A stretch of 5,038 nucleotides of DNA from Clostridiales bacterium (GTDB taxonomy: Bacteria > Bacillota > Clostridia > Christensenellales > UBA1242). Shown here one piece after another: positions 4,611 through 5,038 of this stretch (positions within the stretch are counted from its first letter, which is position 1; the number at the start of each line of letters is the position of its first letter). A program made the translations under genes and the position numbers. The stretch lies in the NCBI GenBank assembly GCA_918241715.1, contig CAKJYB010000055.1, forward strand, positions 1 through 5,038, read 5' to 3'. The notes under the pieces are model-generated. The model searched no databases, was not told where the DNA came from, and saw nothing but the letters and a program-made list of their open reading frames with translations.

Positions 4611-5038
4611 TTACCACTTGCTAAAAAAATCTTTCATTCTTTGCGAAATTGACCTTGGCTTTATATCATCTATTGTATAGATTTTTTCTGAAAATAGCAA
4701 GTCATTCCCCAAAAATGTTTTAATAGTTCCAACTTCAGTTTCTTTCTTTTGTGGAGCAGAAACAAAGTGTTTGTAGTCATAAACAAAATTCAATTTTTCA
4801 ACTTCGTCGTCAGTTAATGGATAAAAAAAGTGTTTTTTTGTTCCTATTTTTGCATACTTTTTTGCACCATTAAAGACTTCGATTGTTTTTTGATAGTCAT
4901 AAAAACTTGTCAAATCATAAATCCTGTAGTTTTCTGCACATTCATTCAAAAGTTGTGCACTCTCCTGAAACATCGGCCCGCAATTTAGCACAACACAAAC
5001 CAAAAGCATGTCATTTTTCTCTACGGCCGACACAAGAC
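4611..5038 (-). CDS. D-alanyl-D-alanine carboxypeptidase (PBP5/DacF type), C-terminal part
   Basis: The reading frame is open through the window edge, so only the last 141 residues are seen; the active-site SXXK, SXN and KTG motifs lie outside. The visible start, LVSAVEKNDMLLVCVVLN, corresponds to the end of the peptidase S11 domain, where family members read like CLVSSA...GM.LI.VVL. The following NECAENYRIYDLTSFYDYQK leads into the beta-rich PBP5 C-terminal domain (VFNGAKKYAKIGTKKHFFYPLTDDE, then APQKKETEVGTIKTFLGNDLLF). The last residues, ISQRMKDFFSKW, form a short amphipathic segment like the membrane anchor of these enzymes. The protein trims the terminal D-Ala from peptidoglycan stem peptides at the outer face of the membrane. 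A GTG at 5033 begins a shorter frame but is almost certainly internal. The next gene starts 37 nt downstream. Confidence 0.82.
   Translation of the reverse strand, partial: LVSAVEKNDMLLVCVVLNCGPMFQESAQLLNECAENYRIYDLTSFYDYQKTIEVFNGAKKYAKIGTKKHFFYPLTDDEVEKLNFVYDYKHFVSAPQKKETEVGTIKTFLGNDLLFSEKIYTIDDIKPRSISQRMKDFFSKW

Noticed and set aside
5031..5033. GTG at 5033 as the start of a 140-residue protein
   Set aside because: The frame continues to the window edge and the first residues match the interior of the S11 peptidase domain, so this is a truncated larger gene.

Overview
The window is a compact, AT-rich bacterial chromosome segment in which every convincing gene lies on the minus strand, so transcription runs from position 5038 towards position 1. 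Gene content (a PBP5-type D,D-carboxypeptidase, an RsuA/RluB-type pseudouridine synthase, a YhiN/BaiN-type flavoprotein, PlsC, a four-domain S1 protein, a YgjV-family membrane protein and a tRNA-Thr) together with strong AGGAG-type ribosome binding sites points to a low-GC Bacillota, probably an uncultivated Clostridia-like lineage. TGA is used as a stop in three genes, so the code is standard table 11 and the organism is not a UGA-Trp mollicute. Species cannot be named from this sequence.

Layout, in the direction of transcription. (1) 5038-4611: 3' end of a D-alanyl-D-alanine carboxypeptidase gene, cut by the window edge. (2) 4573-3863: 23S-type pseudouridine synthase, preceded by a terminator-like hairpin that contains its ribosome binding site. 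(3) 3866-2661: FAD-dependent oxidoreductase of the HI0933/YhiN/BaiN family, GTG start, overlapping the previous stop by 4 nt. (4) 2644-2030: 1-acylglycerol-3-phosphate acyltransferase, 16 nt downstream. (5) A strong promoter at 2024-1996 starts a second unit: the S1-domain protein (1957-920) and, 25 nt later, a YgjV-family membrane protein (894-313). (6) 312-95: a 218-nt non-coding stretch with two tandem near-consensus promoters, a repeated tRNA 5' end and a hairpin-rich insert. (7) 94-19: complete tRNA-Thr(CGT) with encoded CCA.

The gene order resembles a conserved Clostridia/Bacilli neighbourhood (dacB-spmA-spmB-rluB, then yhiN-cmk-plsC-ispH-rpsA) from which spmA, spmB, cmk and ispH are absent. 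The functions are housekeeping: peptidoglycan trimming, rRNA modification, phospholipid synthesis and translation. No mobile element, CRISPR array, defence system or obviously new multi-gene system is visible. The parts that ordinary annotation does not explain are the duplicated promoter plus tRNA 5' segment with its structured insert (about 75-284), and the hairpin at 4581-4604.
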